From the NCBI RefSeq assembly GCF_011320075.1, contig NZ_JAANPA010000005.1, forward strand, positions 34,325 to 98,324: a stretch of 64,000 nucleotides of DNA, read 5' to 3'. Both the position numbers and the translations under genes were made by a program. Each line of letters opens with the position of its first letter. Position 1 is the stretch's first letter. A model generated the notes under the pieces. The model was not told the origin of the DNA. It did no database searches and was given only the letters and a program-made list of their open reading frames with translations. Below are positions 45,903 through 55,039 of this stretch, in pieces. The DNA is from Sphingosinicella sp. YJ22. GTDB lineage: Bacteria; Pseudomonadota; Alphaproteobacteria; Sphingomonadales; Sphingomonadaceae.

Positions 45903-47198
45903 GTGGAATTTTCGACTGGTGAAGATCTAACTCGTCTCAGTTTCCGCGACTGGACCGGGGAGCGCGCGTTGGCGACAATCGGCACGAACGCCGGCTCTGT
46001 CGCCCTGCCGTTCCAAGATTGGCGACGGTTCAAAGAAGCATTTGCACCGGAACTCGTCGAAATGGCCGTCAGTGAGACACCCGGCCGCGTGGAGCGGATC
46101 GTTGATCCGTTTGGAGGGTCCGGCACAACCGCGCTTGCCGCTCAGTTCCTTGGCATCAATCCGACGACAATCGAGGTGAATCCCTACCTAGCTGATCTCA
46201 TCGAGGCGAAAATCTCGCGGATCGACCTTGAGGCCGCAGCATTGGCTTTCGCCCGCGTCGTTGAACGAGCCGGGAACAGTGTTGCTCCGCCTCAAAATCC
46301 GTTTCCAGATGCGCCCCGAACCTTCGTCGAACCTGGCGTCGACAATCGCTATATTTTCTCCAAGGCTGTGGCGGCTCGCTTGGTGGCGTACCGAGATGCA
46401 ATTATGGCCGAGGCGAACGAGGGCATTCGGCGGCTCTTCCGCGTCGTTCTTGCTTCAGCAGCGGTTCCAGTCAGCAACGTAACGATAAGTGGCAAGGGCA
46501 GGCGGTATCGGAGCAATTGGCAGTCCCGCCGAGTAAGCCCGGCCGCGGTGGATAGCTGGTTTCGCGATGGCGTCCTTCAGGCGCTCTACGATCTCAGGCG
46601 TTTCGCCGATCGCTCTTGCCAGGAGTATACCCTGCTACGCGGGGACGCACGACAGCTCGTGAACGATCTCCCTCAGCATCAGCTCGCTGTGTTCTCGCCC
46701 CCCTATCCAAACTCGTTCGACTACACGGACGTGTATAATGTCGAGCTGTGGGCGTTAGGCTATCTCTCCAGCCGAGGTGCGAACACCGCACTGCGTAACG
46801 CTACCCTTAGAAGCCACGTCCAGATCCATCGAGACATGACCGCAGATGACCTCGCGGCGAAGACCCTCGGGGAGACAGTGCGGAAGCTTGAGAGCGTGTC
46901 GGAGCGGCTCTGGAACAGGCATATTCCCTCGATGGTCGCGGCGTATGCGTCAGACATGGCGGTCGTGATCCGCGGCATCGGGCGCGCAATGCCCCGCGGA
47001 GGACGCGCCTACATAGTTGTCGGAGATAGCCGCTACGCTGAAGTCGATGTTCCCGTGGCGGCAATACTAGCTGAGCTAGCCCCCGGGCTTGGCTTCGAGC
47101 CGCTGCGGGTCGAGCCATTCCGTTCTATGCGAGTGTCCCCCCAGCAGGGTGGTCGGCCTCAACTCTCGGAATCATTGTTGGTGCTTGGGCGGCGCTAA
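45903..47198 (+). CDS. DNA methyltransferase (N4-cytosine/N6-adenine type)
   Basis: 431 residues from a GTG. The SAM-binding motif IVDPFGGSGTTALAAQFLG (about 65-83) comes first, then a long variable region that could be the target-recognition domain, then the catalytic motif FSPPYPNSFDYTDVYN (about 260). SPPY favours N4-cytosine methylation. This motif order, with the DPFxGSGTT element before SPPY, differs from the common small beta-type enzymes. It ends 4 bases before the stop of the convergent nuclease gene, so the methyltransferase and the SMC-nuclease operon look like one locus. Confidence 0.85.
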   Translation: MEFSTGEDLTRLSFRDWTGERALATIGTNAGSVALPFQDWRRFKEAFAPELVEMAVSETPGRVERIVDPFGGSGTTALAAQFLGINPTTIEVNPYLADLIEAKISRIDLEAAALAFARVVERAGNSVAPPQNPFPDAPRTFVEPGVDNRYIFSKAVAARLVAYRDAIMAEANEGIRRLFRVVLASAAVPVSNVTISGKGRRYRSNWQSRRVSPAAVDSWFRDGVLQALYDLRRFADRSCQEYTLLRGDARQLVNDLPQHQLAVFSPPYPNSFDYTDVYNVELWALGYLSSRGANTALRNATLRSHVQIHRDMTADDLAAKTLGETVRKLESVSERLWNRHIPSMVAAYASDMAVVIRGIGRAMPRGGRAYIVVGDSRYAEVDVPVAAILAELAPGLGFEPLRVEPFRSMRVSPQQGGRPQLSESLLVLGRR

Positions 47199-47202
47199 TT
47201 AC

Positions 47203-48285
47203 TTAGCCAGCATAGCCGGCGAAGCGCGCATCATCTGCTGAACCGAATAGCTCACGAACTGCGTGCGATGGCACCGGCGCAAGCTCTGCCAAAACCTTCT
47301 GCGTCTCGGACGCAGAGAAGAGATCTTCTTCTTTGTCCTCGCGCATGTCATAGACCTCGAGGAGGCCATGCTCTGCCTTGCGGTTCTTCTGGTACGCCCA
47401 CGCCTGTCTCAACCCCTTCTCGATCGCCTTGAGATTTGTTGTCCGCGATACAGTCGAGGGCGTCGCGCTGCCGGGCGCGTTTGCGAAGCTCTTGATGACC
47501 TTCAGCTCGACAATGGCCCAGTAGGTTAAAGCCTTTTCACCCTCATCGATCAGCAGCTTAACATCGATTCTGCCGATCAGAGTTTTCTCTTCGATCTCTG
47601 CCCGCAAAAGGCCCCAGAAGGCGGAATTGAGCCAGTTCTCCAAGTCCTTCTGTATGGTTCTCTCGGGGTCTGGGCCAGGAACGTACTTTGAGGCACGGCC
47701 GCTTTCCCAAAGCCCCTGAAGCCGGCCGGGTGTCAGAAGCCTGGTGATGTGAAAATGCTGCAGAGTCTGGTTCAGTTGGGCAAGCGTAGCGGTCGGGGCC
47801 TCGTCCCTGATTTTGTCCTCTCGCGTCAGCTCGCCGGCCGCGCCCCTAACCCTCAACGTCATGATGGCAGTGGAGCGGTACGCCAGCACCAACGTGGCTC
47901 CTTCGAGGCCTTCGTCATGTAGCCAATCCAACAGAGCGTTGGGGTGACATGGCATCTCTAGGACCTGTCCACCTCCTGCATCCCGCGTGAGGAAGAGAAC
48001 GCGGCCGAACAGTCTATCTTTCGTCGCTATAGGGTCGGTTATCGGCTCGGTCGAAAAGCGAGCTTGGTACGCACGGGGCTTCTCAACCATTACAAAGGCA
48101 GCGACCTCGTGGTTATCGTCCTCTCCGGGCCACCCGGATTGCGCCCGCCGCTCTAAGATTGAGCGCACTCCCTGAGCGAACCGCTCGGGAAGTTCAGCGC
48201 GCACGTTGGGGAGCTTGGGGAGGCGAGCGGTCGTGGCCGCGATGTCTGCGTCTTTGACGCCGTCGATCCGACCCTCCTCAGCCAT
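47203..48285 (-). CDS. PD-(D/E)XK-type nuclease, candidate effector
   Basis: 360 residues. The C-terminal half has LIGRIDVKLLIDEGEKALTY followed by WAIVELKVIKSF: Asp241, Glu260 and Lys262 fit the PD-(D/E)XK core, and RQAWAYQKNRKAEHG adds the Q-x3-Y-like helix seen in many of these nucleases. The N-terminal 200 residues are of unknown type and may sense or bind a partner. The start overlaps the stop of the middle gene by 8 bases, so the two are translated together. As the last gene of the SMC operon it is the likely DNA-cutting part. A longer start (48348) is less likely. Confidence 0.75.
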   Translation of the reverse strand: MAEEGRIDGVKDADIAATTARLPKLPNVRAELPERFAQGVRSILERRAQSGWPGEDDNHEVAAFVMVEKPRAYQARFSTEPITDPIATKDRLFGRVLFLTRDAGGGQVLEMPCHPNALLDWLHDEGLEGATLVLAYRSTAIMTLRVRGAAGELTREDKIRDEAPTATLAQLNQTLQHFHITRLLTPGRLQGLWESGRASKYVPGPDPERTIQKDLENWLNSAFWGLLRAEIEEKTLIGRIDVKLLIDEGEKALTYWAIVELKVIKSFANAPGSATPSTVSRTTNLKAIEKGLRQAWAYQKNRKAEHGLLEVYDMREDKEEDLFSASETQKVLAELAPVPSHAVRELFGSADDARFAGYAG

Positions 48286-48973
48286 GAGCAACCCTCGCCA
48301 GATAACTCGCGTAAAGATACAGCTTCTCACCTTGGGTAAGTGAGGCACCCTCTGGCATAAAGTTGTGGAACCGGTCGGCGGTCCGCCAAGTCGAATTGGC
48401 GACGCGTGGGAAGTTTACCCATGCGCCAAAATCGATGACGTTTTCCCCTGGGCCTTCCGATCGATACGTGGCGTCGAAGGAAGTCGCTCTGTCTATTTCG
48501 TCGTTGGGTAACGTTGCGAGCGCCCCAGCCAGCTCCACGAGAAATTCGTGCACACGCGCGTCGTCGGGGTCATATGGCGTCGTTTCGGCGTGAGCGCCGA
48601 TCGCGGCGAGCAGAGGGTCTAGGTGATCTGAATCGAAGTTGAGCGCGTACCGACCCTGCAACCTTGATCCATTCAGGCCGCGCGAGACGTACCTAAGATC
48701 GCTCACCTCCACGAGGCCCATGACGACTAGGTGGTCAAGCTCCTCCTGCAGTTCTGGATAATGAGGACCGCCCTCGATCTTGAGGATCTTCCCATCGAAT
48801 GGAGGCAGGTTCCAAACCGGAGAGAGAACATCGGCAAGATACGCAAACGCGTGGAGTCGACTTGATTCCAAGGGCGTGATTGCCGCTCGCTCAGCTGCGT
48901 CTAGCAGTACGATCAGCCGACACCGGCGGCGTGTTCGCGCAACGTGGTGTTCGCTGATTAGTCCGTCACTCAC
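48278..48973 (-). CDS. Small middle component of the SMC-nuclease operon
   Basis: 231 residues, no named domain. The N-terminus is helical (HHVARTRRRCRLIVLLDAAE), then LHAFAYLADVLSPVWNLPPF and a winged-helix-like part (YPELQEELDHLVVMGLVEVS), typical of the middle proteins of three-component ABC ATPase systems and of LmuC. It overlaps both neighbours by 8 bases. Its place between ATPase and nuclease suggests an adaptor, but this rests on layout rather than on a motif. Confidence 0.65.
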   Translation of the reverse strand: MSDGLISEHHVARTRRRCRLIVLLDAAERAAITPLESSRLHAFAYLADVLSPVWNLPPFDGKILKIEGGPHYPELQEELDHLVVMGLVEVSDLRYVSRGLNGSRLQGRYALNFDSDHLDPLLAAIGAHAETTPYDPDDARVHEFLVELAGALATLPNDEIDRATSFDATYRSEGPGENVIDFGAWVNFPRVANSTWRTADRFHNFMPEGASLTQGEKLYLYASYLARVAHG

Positions 48974-51005
48974 CGGTGCGTCCCGTAACGGCCTCTTCTA
49001 GCAGCCGCTCGTATTGCGTCCGATCGAGTTCTAGCGCCCGATTTGGTGCCGCCACCCGCAAGAGGTTGAGAAGCCGAGACCAGCGACGATCATCCTCCTT
49101 CGACGAGTTTGAGACCCCTCCGAATAAGCTTGTCACCAATCCCGCGTTGGAGAGGTTGGTCGTGACGATGAGCCGGTTCGAGGATTGATAAGCGAATTCT
49201 GCCAGTGCGCCGCCCACGCGCTCCATTGCGAGGCCGTCCAAACTCGCCTCTGGGGTTTCCATGATGAAGGTCGCGGGGGCACTTGGAGCAGCGGCGCGCA
49301 CAAGTGACAACCTGAAAGCAAGATCGATCAGCTCGCGCTGCGACTCCGAGACGTCGGTTGGGTCATAACGGCGTACGAAGCCGGACCGGTTTGCTGCCAC
49401 CATCTCCGCCTGGTAAGCGGGGAACTGAAGCGGCGCGTCGCCCACTGCGCCTTCGGCCTGAGTGTAGCGCGGCTTAAGCCTCACCTCTGCAAGGCGTGCG
49501 GGCTCAGCAAGAAGACGACTTGTGAGTTCGGCAAAGCTTGCCAGGACAGTGTCAGCCTTCGACGAGATGAGCTGTTCCTTGGCTCCAAGGAGCTCCGAAA
49601 GTTCCGCAATTTTTCCTTCGCGCCGGTTCAGCCAATCCCGCTGCTGCCTCCGCAGGGTGGCGAGGGTGTCGGCGATCTCCTTACTGGTTCTGGACCCAGG
49701 CAACTGCGCACGCAGTTGACGATTTTGCGCGGTTCTTGCCTCAATGGTGCGGCCGAGTTTGAGCGACTTGTTAACGGTCGCCTGATGGATCGCCGCGATC
49801 TGCTGCAGTCGAGCGGCCTTGGTCCGAACCTCCATTTCAGCGACGCGAGCCGCTTCTCGGACGGCATCCAGCTTCGCCTGCTCGAACTTGTAATTCCCGA
49901 TGACATTTTGCTGCTGTTCTGGCGGCGATCCGCACGCCGGGCAAATCCCATTTGCGAGAACACTCTCAAGTTCCTCACGCTTGCCGGTGGCCGCTGCATC
50001 GCAGACTAGGCATTTTTGATCGGTCAAAATGCGCGCGATTACGAGGCGGGCGGTCTCGTCCATCGACGGATAAAGGTTTGCTAAAGCGGAGTATTTCAGC
50101 CGCTCGACCGACCCCCTGGCCTCCTCACGACTGATTTTTGATTTTTCATGCTCGAGCCGAACGCGGCTGCGCTCCAGCTCTAGATCCTCCAGAAGGGTAT
50201 CTAGACGGGTCTTCTCATCAAGGTCTGCCGCAAGCAGCCTCTCCTCAGCATCCAGCCGTGCAGCGAGTGCCTCTGCGCCGACTTCATCCTTTAAAACCTC
50301 CGTGAGCTCAGCTTCCGTCGCTGTGATACGGGCTTGGATATTCCGCGCTTGGCTGTCGGCTGATTGTACTGCCCGTTCCAGCTCGGCGACACGAGTTGCG
50401 TCGTTCCCTTCAAGGAATAAAGCGCGGAGGACTTGCCGCTGAGCGTTCTGGTCCCACAGGGCACCGGGCCGGTCCTCTTGAAAGAGGATCACGTGGTGCA
50501 GCACTAGCAACACATCGACAAAGGAGCCGAGCCGCATCAGACCGGCAAGGTCCGCTTGGTAACTGGCCTCTCTACTGGGGCGATTGCCCTGAAGCTGGCG
50601 CGGCTCCCGGTCAATTGAATGCTCAACGAGAGAGAGGTCAGACATCTTTCTCGTGACTTGAAGGAGGCGGCCATCACATTCAACTGTTAGAGTCATCGTT
50701 GCGGACTCTGCCTCATCGGCCACCCGCTGGCTGAAAAACTGTGTTGGCTTTCGCTTGAGGGCCACTGGGCGATCAGGGACCGACACGCCCATCTGATTCG
50801 GCGCGCCGTCGCCACTGAGATCATAAGGGCCGGTAAGGCACCGTAGGATCGCGGTCAGCAGAGTTGTCTTACCCAGACCATTGATGCCGGCAATGATTGT
50901 AAGGCCCGGTTCAAAAACTTGATCGATGCCCGAACCGGGCGGATCCCCTGGAAAAAGACCGTAATCAGAGATCTTCAGTCCAGTGACGACCGGTATTGTT
51001 ACCAT
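48966..51005 (-). CDS. SMC/Rad50-like ATPase with zinc hook
   Basis: 679 residues. The N-terminal ATPase half has Walker A AGINGLGKTTLL (39-50). Long coiled coils flank a zinc hook made of two CxxC pairs (KCLVC at 331-335 and CPAC at 355-358). The C-terminal half has the ABC signature in DVSESQRELIDLAFRLSLV and Walker B FIMETPEASLDG with the catalytic Glu, then the D-loop. The shape is that of small Rad50-like proteins in defence operons such as Lamassu (LmuB) and ABC three-component systems. Its stop overlaps the start of the middle gene. Confidence 0.88.
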   Translation of the reverse strand: MVTIPVVTGLKISDYGLFPGDPPGSGIDQVFEPGLTIIAGINGLGKTTLLTAILRCLTGPYDLSGDGAPNQMGVSVPDRPVALKRKPTQFFSQRVADEAESATMTLTVECDGRLLQVTRKMSDLSLVEHSIDREPRQLQGNRPSREASYQADLAGLMRLGSFVDVLLVLHHVILFQEDRPGALWDQNAQRQVLRALFLEGNDATRVAELERAVQSADSQARNIQARITATEAELTEVLKDEVGAEALAARLDAEERLLAADLDEKTRLDTLLEDLELERSRVRLEHEKSKISREEARGSVERLKYSALANLYPSMDETARLVIARILTDQKCLVCDAAATGKREELESVLANGICPACGSPPEQQQNVIGNYKFEQAKLDAVREAARVAEMEVRTKAARLQQIAAIHQATVNKSLKLGRTIEARTAQNRQLRAQLPGSRTSKEIADTLATLRRQQRDWLNRREGKIAELSELLGAKEQLISSKADTVLASFAELTSRLLAEPARLAEVRLKPRYTQAEGAVGDAPLQFPAYQAEMVAANRSGFVRRYDPTDVSESQRELIDLAFRLSLVRAAAPSAPATFIMETPEASLDGLAMERVGGALAEFAYQSSNRLIVTTNLSNAGLVTSLFGGVSNSSKEDDRRWSRLLNLLRVAAPNRALELDRTQYERLLEEAVTGRTGE

Positions 51006-51200
51006 GAGTTTGGTCGATTCACTTTCTCGAAGCTCGGGTGCTTATGAAGCCGGTCCGGCCACTCGGGTCAAGTGGCGGCTCGAATGCCGGCTTCCACCAG
51101 GTACCTTGGCGCTTCCCTTGCAAGCAGGGGGAGGGGGCCACTTCTCCCGGACGACTCATCCAGCAAGCGGTAGCTCCCACCTTTCGATGGTCGGTTTCCT

Positions 51201-51219
51201 GTTGCCCCAGCAGTTGCCC
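51201..51219 (-). repeat. Paired GGGCAAC repeat E
   Basis: On the minus strand GGGCAAC-TGCTG-GGGCAAC, period 12, 60 bases before the right attachment repeat. It is in the same orientation as pair A. Confidence 0.55.
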
Positions 51220-51278
51220 GCAGCCGCCCTAGTGGGCGCGCGCGGTTCGCGCTGGAGCTCTAAATTATTGGAAAGATT

Positions 51279-51354
<76 letters not shown>

Positions 51355-51436
51355 GGGAGAGGCGCCACTTAGTGGCCCTTGCCGGGGATTGCAACCGCCG
51401 CGTTTTCGAAATCTCCGAGCCTGTTCGCAGCGGGCC

Positions 51437-52555
51437 TTACAGGCCGCGGCGGCGCTCGCGATCGCGGCGGGTCCGCCGATCGATGCCCATCAGCAGGCCG
51501 AGGCAGATCATCACCGTCATCATCGCGCTTCCGCCGTAGGAGAGCAGAGGCAACGGAATGCCGACGACCGGCGCCAGGCCCATCACCATCATCAGGTTGA
51601 TCGCCGCATAGAAGAAGATGATCGACGTGAGGCCGCCGGCGGCGAGCATCTCGTAGCGGTCCTTCGCGTCCATCGCGACCCGGGTTCCCCAGCGGAGCAG
51701 GACGCCGAGGCCGACCAGCACGGCGATTCCGCCCAGCAGCCCCCATTCCTCGGCCATGGCCGAGAAGATGAAGTCGGTATGCTGCTCGGGAAGGAAGTTG
51801 AGGTGGCTCTGGGTGCCGTTGAGATAGCCCTGGCCGGTGATCCCGCCCGAGCCGATCGCGATGGTCGACTGGGTGATGTGATAGCCGGCGCCGAGCGGAT
51901 CCTGCGAAGGATCGAGCAGGATCAGGATGCGCTCCTGCTGGTGCGGCATCAGGAAGGGGAAGATGGCCGGCACGGCGCCGCCGACGGCCACGCCGCCGCC
52001 GATGAACCATTTGAGCGGAAGGCCGGCGAGGAACATGGTGGTGATGCCGGAGAAGGTGAGCAGCAGCGAGGTGCCGAGGTCGGGCTGGAGCAGGATGACG
52101 ACCACCGGGATGCCGATCATCAGCCCGGCCGGCCAGATCGCGCCGAACGTCTGGATGTGGCGCGGCGGCATGGCCGAGTAGAAGGCCGCGAGGGCGATCA
52201 CCAGGATCGGCTTCATCAGCTCCGACGGCTGCAGCCGGATCGGCCCGAAATCGAGCCAGGAGCGCGCGCCGCCGCCGACCACGCCGACCGCCAGAACGAC
52301 GACCAGCAACACCATCACGCCGACATAGGCATAGGGCACGATTTCCCTAAACCAGGACGGCCGCACGTAGGAGATGGCGAGGGCGAGGCCGAGGAACACG
52401 CCGAAACGGGCGGCGTGGGGGAAGGCCCAGGGCAGCAGGCTCCCGCCCGCGGCCGAATAGAGCGTGACGAAGCCAAATGCGGCGAGGAACGCCGCCGAGA
52501 GCAGCGCCGGCCAGGGCTGGGCGGCGATTGCGCGGGGAACGAGGGGGAGGGCCAT
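51437..52555 (-). CDS. rodA: Rod-shape glycosyltransferase RodA (SEDS family)
   Basis: 372 residues with about ten membrane helices. Conserved SEDS features include GARSWLDFGPIRLQPSELMK, LLQPDLGTSLLL, the periplasmic SQDPLGAGYHITQSTIAIG with GQGYLNGTQ, and LPLLSYGGSAMM near the end. RodA polymerises lipid II glycan strands together with PBP2 during side-wall growth. It is the last gene of the mre operon and starts 11 bases after mrdA. Confidence 0.95.
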   Translation of the reverse strand: MALPLVPRAIAAQPWPALLSAAFLAAFGFVTLYSAAGGSLLPWAFPHAARFGVFLGLALAISYVRPSWFREIVPYAYVGVMVLLVVVLAVGVVGGGARSWLDFGPIRLQPSELMKPILVIALAAFYSAMPPRHIQTFGAIWPAGLMIGIPVVVILLQPDLGTSLLLTFSGITTMFLAGLPLKWFIGGGVAVGGAVPAIFPFLMPHQQERILILLDPSQDPLGAGYHITQSTIAIGSGGITGQGYLNGTQSHLNFLPEQHTDFIFSAMAEEWGLLGGIAVLVGLGVLLRWGTRVAMDAKDRYEMLAAGGLTSIIFFYAAINLMMVMGLAPVVGIPLPLLSYGGSAMMTVMICLGLLMGIDRRTRRDRERRRGL

Positions 52556-52566
52556 CGCGCGCGCTC

Positions 52567-54513
52567 CTAGGTCGCCTGCGGCGGAGTCCGGCCGGAGCGG
52601 TGGGCGGCCGCCCACGCCTCGGCGCGCCGCGCAGTGCGCTCGGCGAGCGTGCCGCCCCATTGCTCCTCGAGCGGGGCAAGCGCCTCCATCGCCATGTCCC
52701 GGTCGAACAGATAGGTGAGCACGTCCTTGGCCACCGGCGCCGCGGCGCGCGATCCGCCCATGCCGTGCTCGATGACGACCGCGCCGGCATAGATCGGGTT
52801 TTCGGTGGGCGCGAAGAAGATGAACAGGCCGTGGTCGCGATATTTCCACGGCGTGCCGGCCTGGCCCCGCTGCGAGGCGGTGATGCGCCGCACCTGCGCC
52901 GTTCCGGTCTTGCCCGCCATGTGGATGTCGGGGAAGGGCAGGCGCGAGCGGCCGGCGGTGCCGGCGCCGTTGACCACTTCCCACATGCCGGAGCGCACGG
53001 CTTCGAAATGCTCCTGCGCCCAGGGCAGTGGCCCGGGCTCGGGGCCTCTCACCGGCAGCAGGCGCGGCTGAATCATGCGGCCCGACGCGATCCGCGCCGC
53101 CGAGATGGCGAGCTGCATCGGGTTCACGATCACGAAGCCCTGGCCGATCGAGGTGTTGAGCGTGTCCGACTCGGTCCAGTCGGGCCGTTCGACCGTTCGC
53201 CGGTTGCGTTCGAACCGCGCCCTTTTCCATTCGTCGTCGGGCATGGTGCCGTAGCTCTGGCTGACCACCGGCAAGCTGGCGAACTTCTGGCCGAAGCCCA
53301 TCCGCTTGCACACATCCGACAGCACGTCGATTCCGGCGCGGCGCCCCATCGCGTAGAAATAGGTGTTGCAGCTGCGCGCGATCGCGGTGTGCATGTTCAC
53401 CGGTCCGTGACGGCCGAGGCAGCGGAAGAAGCGGTTGCCGAGATTGTAGCCGCCGCCGCACGACACCCTTTCCTCGGGGTCGATGCCGGCCTGTAGCAGG
53501 GCCATGGCGATGCTCGGCTTGAACGTCGAGCCGGGCGGGTAGAGGCCGTTCAGCGCCTTGTTGAGCAGCGGGCGGCGCTCGTCCTCGGCGAGGAAGCTCC
53601 ATTCCAGCTGGCTGATGCCGTCGGTGAAGACATTGGGGTCGTAGGCCGGCATCGACGCCATGCACAGGACGTTGCCGTTGCGGCAGTCCATGACGATGCA
53701 CGCGCCCGATTCCTCGCCGAGCCGGCGGCCGGCATATTCCTGAAGGCCGGCGTCGATCGTGGTCTGCAGCGGCTGGCCCGCGCGGTCCGGCAGGGTCTCG
53801 AGCTCGCGCACCAGGCGGCCGCGCGCGGTGACCTCGATACGGGCCGCCCCGGGCGTGCCGCGAAGCCGGCCTTCCATCGTCTTTTCAAGACCTTCCTTGC
53901 CGATCTTGAAGCCCGGTGTGATCATCAGCGGATCGCGGTTGGCGGCGAGATATTCCTCGCGGTTGGGCGTTCCGACATAGCCGATCAGGTGGCCGACGGT
54001 GGATCCGGCGGGGTAGTGGCGCGAGAAGGCGCGGAGCGGCGACACGCCGGGCAGCTCGGGCTGGCGCAGGGTGACTGCGGCATATTGGTCGTACGTCAGG
54101 TTCTCGGCGACCGCGACCGGCTGCGACCCGGTGGCGCGCTCGAGCTCGGTGCGGATGCGCTCGACGTCGGCCGCCTGGAGTCCGAGCAGATGGGTCAGCT
54201 GCGCGAGGGTATAGTCCACATCCTCGATCCGTTCCTTGAGCAGGTCGACTCGGAAGGTGCTGCGGTTCTGCGCCATCGGCTGGCCGTTGCGGTCGACGAT
54301 CCAGCCGCGCCGCGGCGGGATGAGCCGCATCTGGATTCGGTTCTCCTCGGCGAGAACCTGGCTGCGCTCATTCTCGGCGATGGCGATATAGCCCATGCGG
54401 CCGGCGAGCAGCACGCCGACTCCGCCCTGCAGCGCGCCGAACACGAGCGACCGCCTGGTGAAGGTGATCGCCTGGCTTTGTTCGGTGACGAGCGGAGCGC
54501 TCCGCCTCTTCAT
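52567..54513 (-). CDS. mrdA: Penicillin-binding protein 2
   Basis: 648 residues. One N-terminal membrane helix, the pedestal domain (IPPRRGWIVDRNGQPMAQNR), then the transpeptidase. Its active site has SxxK in PPGSTFKPS, SxN in ARSCNTYFY and KTGT in AGKTGTAQV. PBP2 cross-links side-wall peptidoglycan with RodA. Length and motif spacing are normal. It sits between mreD (10-base gap) and rodA. Confidence 0.96.
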   Translation of the reverse strand: MKRRSAPLVTEQSQAITFTRRSLVFGALQGGVGVLLAGRMGYIAIAENERSQVLAEENRIQMRLIPPRRGWIVDRNGQPMAQNRSTFRVDLLKERIEDVDYTLAQLTHLLGLQAADVERIRTELERATGSQPVAVAENLTYDQYAAVTLRQPELPGVSPLRAFSRHYPAGSTVGHLIGYVGTPNREEYLAANRDPLMITPGFKIGKEGLEKTMEGRLRGTPGAARIEVTARGRLVRELETLPDRAGQPLQTTIDAGLQEYAGRRLGEESGACIVMDCRNGNVLCMASMPAYDPNVFTDGISQLEWSFLAEDERRPLLNKALNGLYPPGSTFKPSIAMALLQAGIDPEERVSCGGGYNLGNRFFRCLGRHGPVNMHTAIARSCNTYFYAMGRRAGIDVLSDVCKRMGFGQKFASLPVVSQSYGTMPDDEWKRARFERNRRTVERPDWTESDTLNTSIGQGFVIVNPMQLAISAARIASGRMIQPRLLPVRGPEPGPLPWAQEHFEAVRSGMWEVVNGAGTAGRSRLPFPDIHMAGKTGTAQVRRITASQRGQAGTPWKYRDHGLFIFFAPTENPIYAGAVVIEHGMGGSRAAAPVAKDVLTYLFDRDMAMEALAPLEEQWGGTLAERTARRAEAWAAAHRSGRTPPQAT

Positions 54514-54523
54514 GACCGTCTCG

Positions 54524-55039
54524 TCATCGCGCCAGCCGCCACCTGTCGAGGCCCAGCACGATTCGCGCGACGACCGGATAGGCGAGGATCGCGAGGCCGA
54601 TCTGCGGCAGCATCAGCGAGAAATGGGTGGGGCTGTCCATCAGCACGGCAATGTACCACGCGCCGGATGTATGAAGAATGATCGCCCCGGCCGCGAACAG
54701 CCAGTCGAACCAGAAGTCCTTATAGTCGATTCGGCTCTCGATCAGGTCGAACAGCAGGAAGGTCATCGTCCACAAAGCCATCGACTGGCCGAGCGGATGC
54801 GCGGAGATGAGATCGTCGAACAAGCCGAGCCACAGCGCCGTGCTCGGCATCCAGATCTCGGGGCGAAGCAGCCGCCAGGTGATCAGCACCAGGAAGCCGA
54901 AATCCGGGACGAGCGGGGTCGAAACGACCAGCGGGAACAGGCCGAGCAGGCAGGCGATCACCGTCGTCGCCACCGGCACGAAGCGGCGGCGATAGTCGCG
55001 ATAGACGACCGCGCGCTGCGATCCCGCGATCCGGCTCAT
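54524..55039 (-). CDS. mreD: Rod-shape determining protein MreD
   Basis: 171 residues with five or six membrane helices, among them VATTVIACLLGLFPLVVS and FLVLITWRLLRPEIWM; PSTALWLGLFDDLISAHPLG is the conserved MreD loop. It is an inner-membrane part of the elongasome. The start overlaps the mreC stop by 4 bases. Confidence 0.9.
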   Translation of the reverse strand: MSRIAGSQRAVVYRDYRRRFVPVATTVIACLLGLFPLVVSTPLVPDFGFLVLITWRLLRPEIWMPSTALWLGLFDDLISAHPLGQSMALWTMTFLLFDLIESRIDYKDFWFDWLFAAGAIILHTSGAWYIAVLMDSPTHFSLMLPQIGLAILAYPVVARIVLGLDRWRLAR

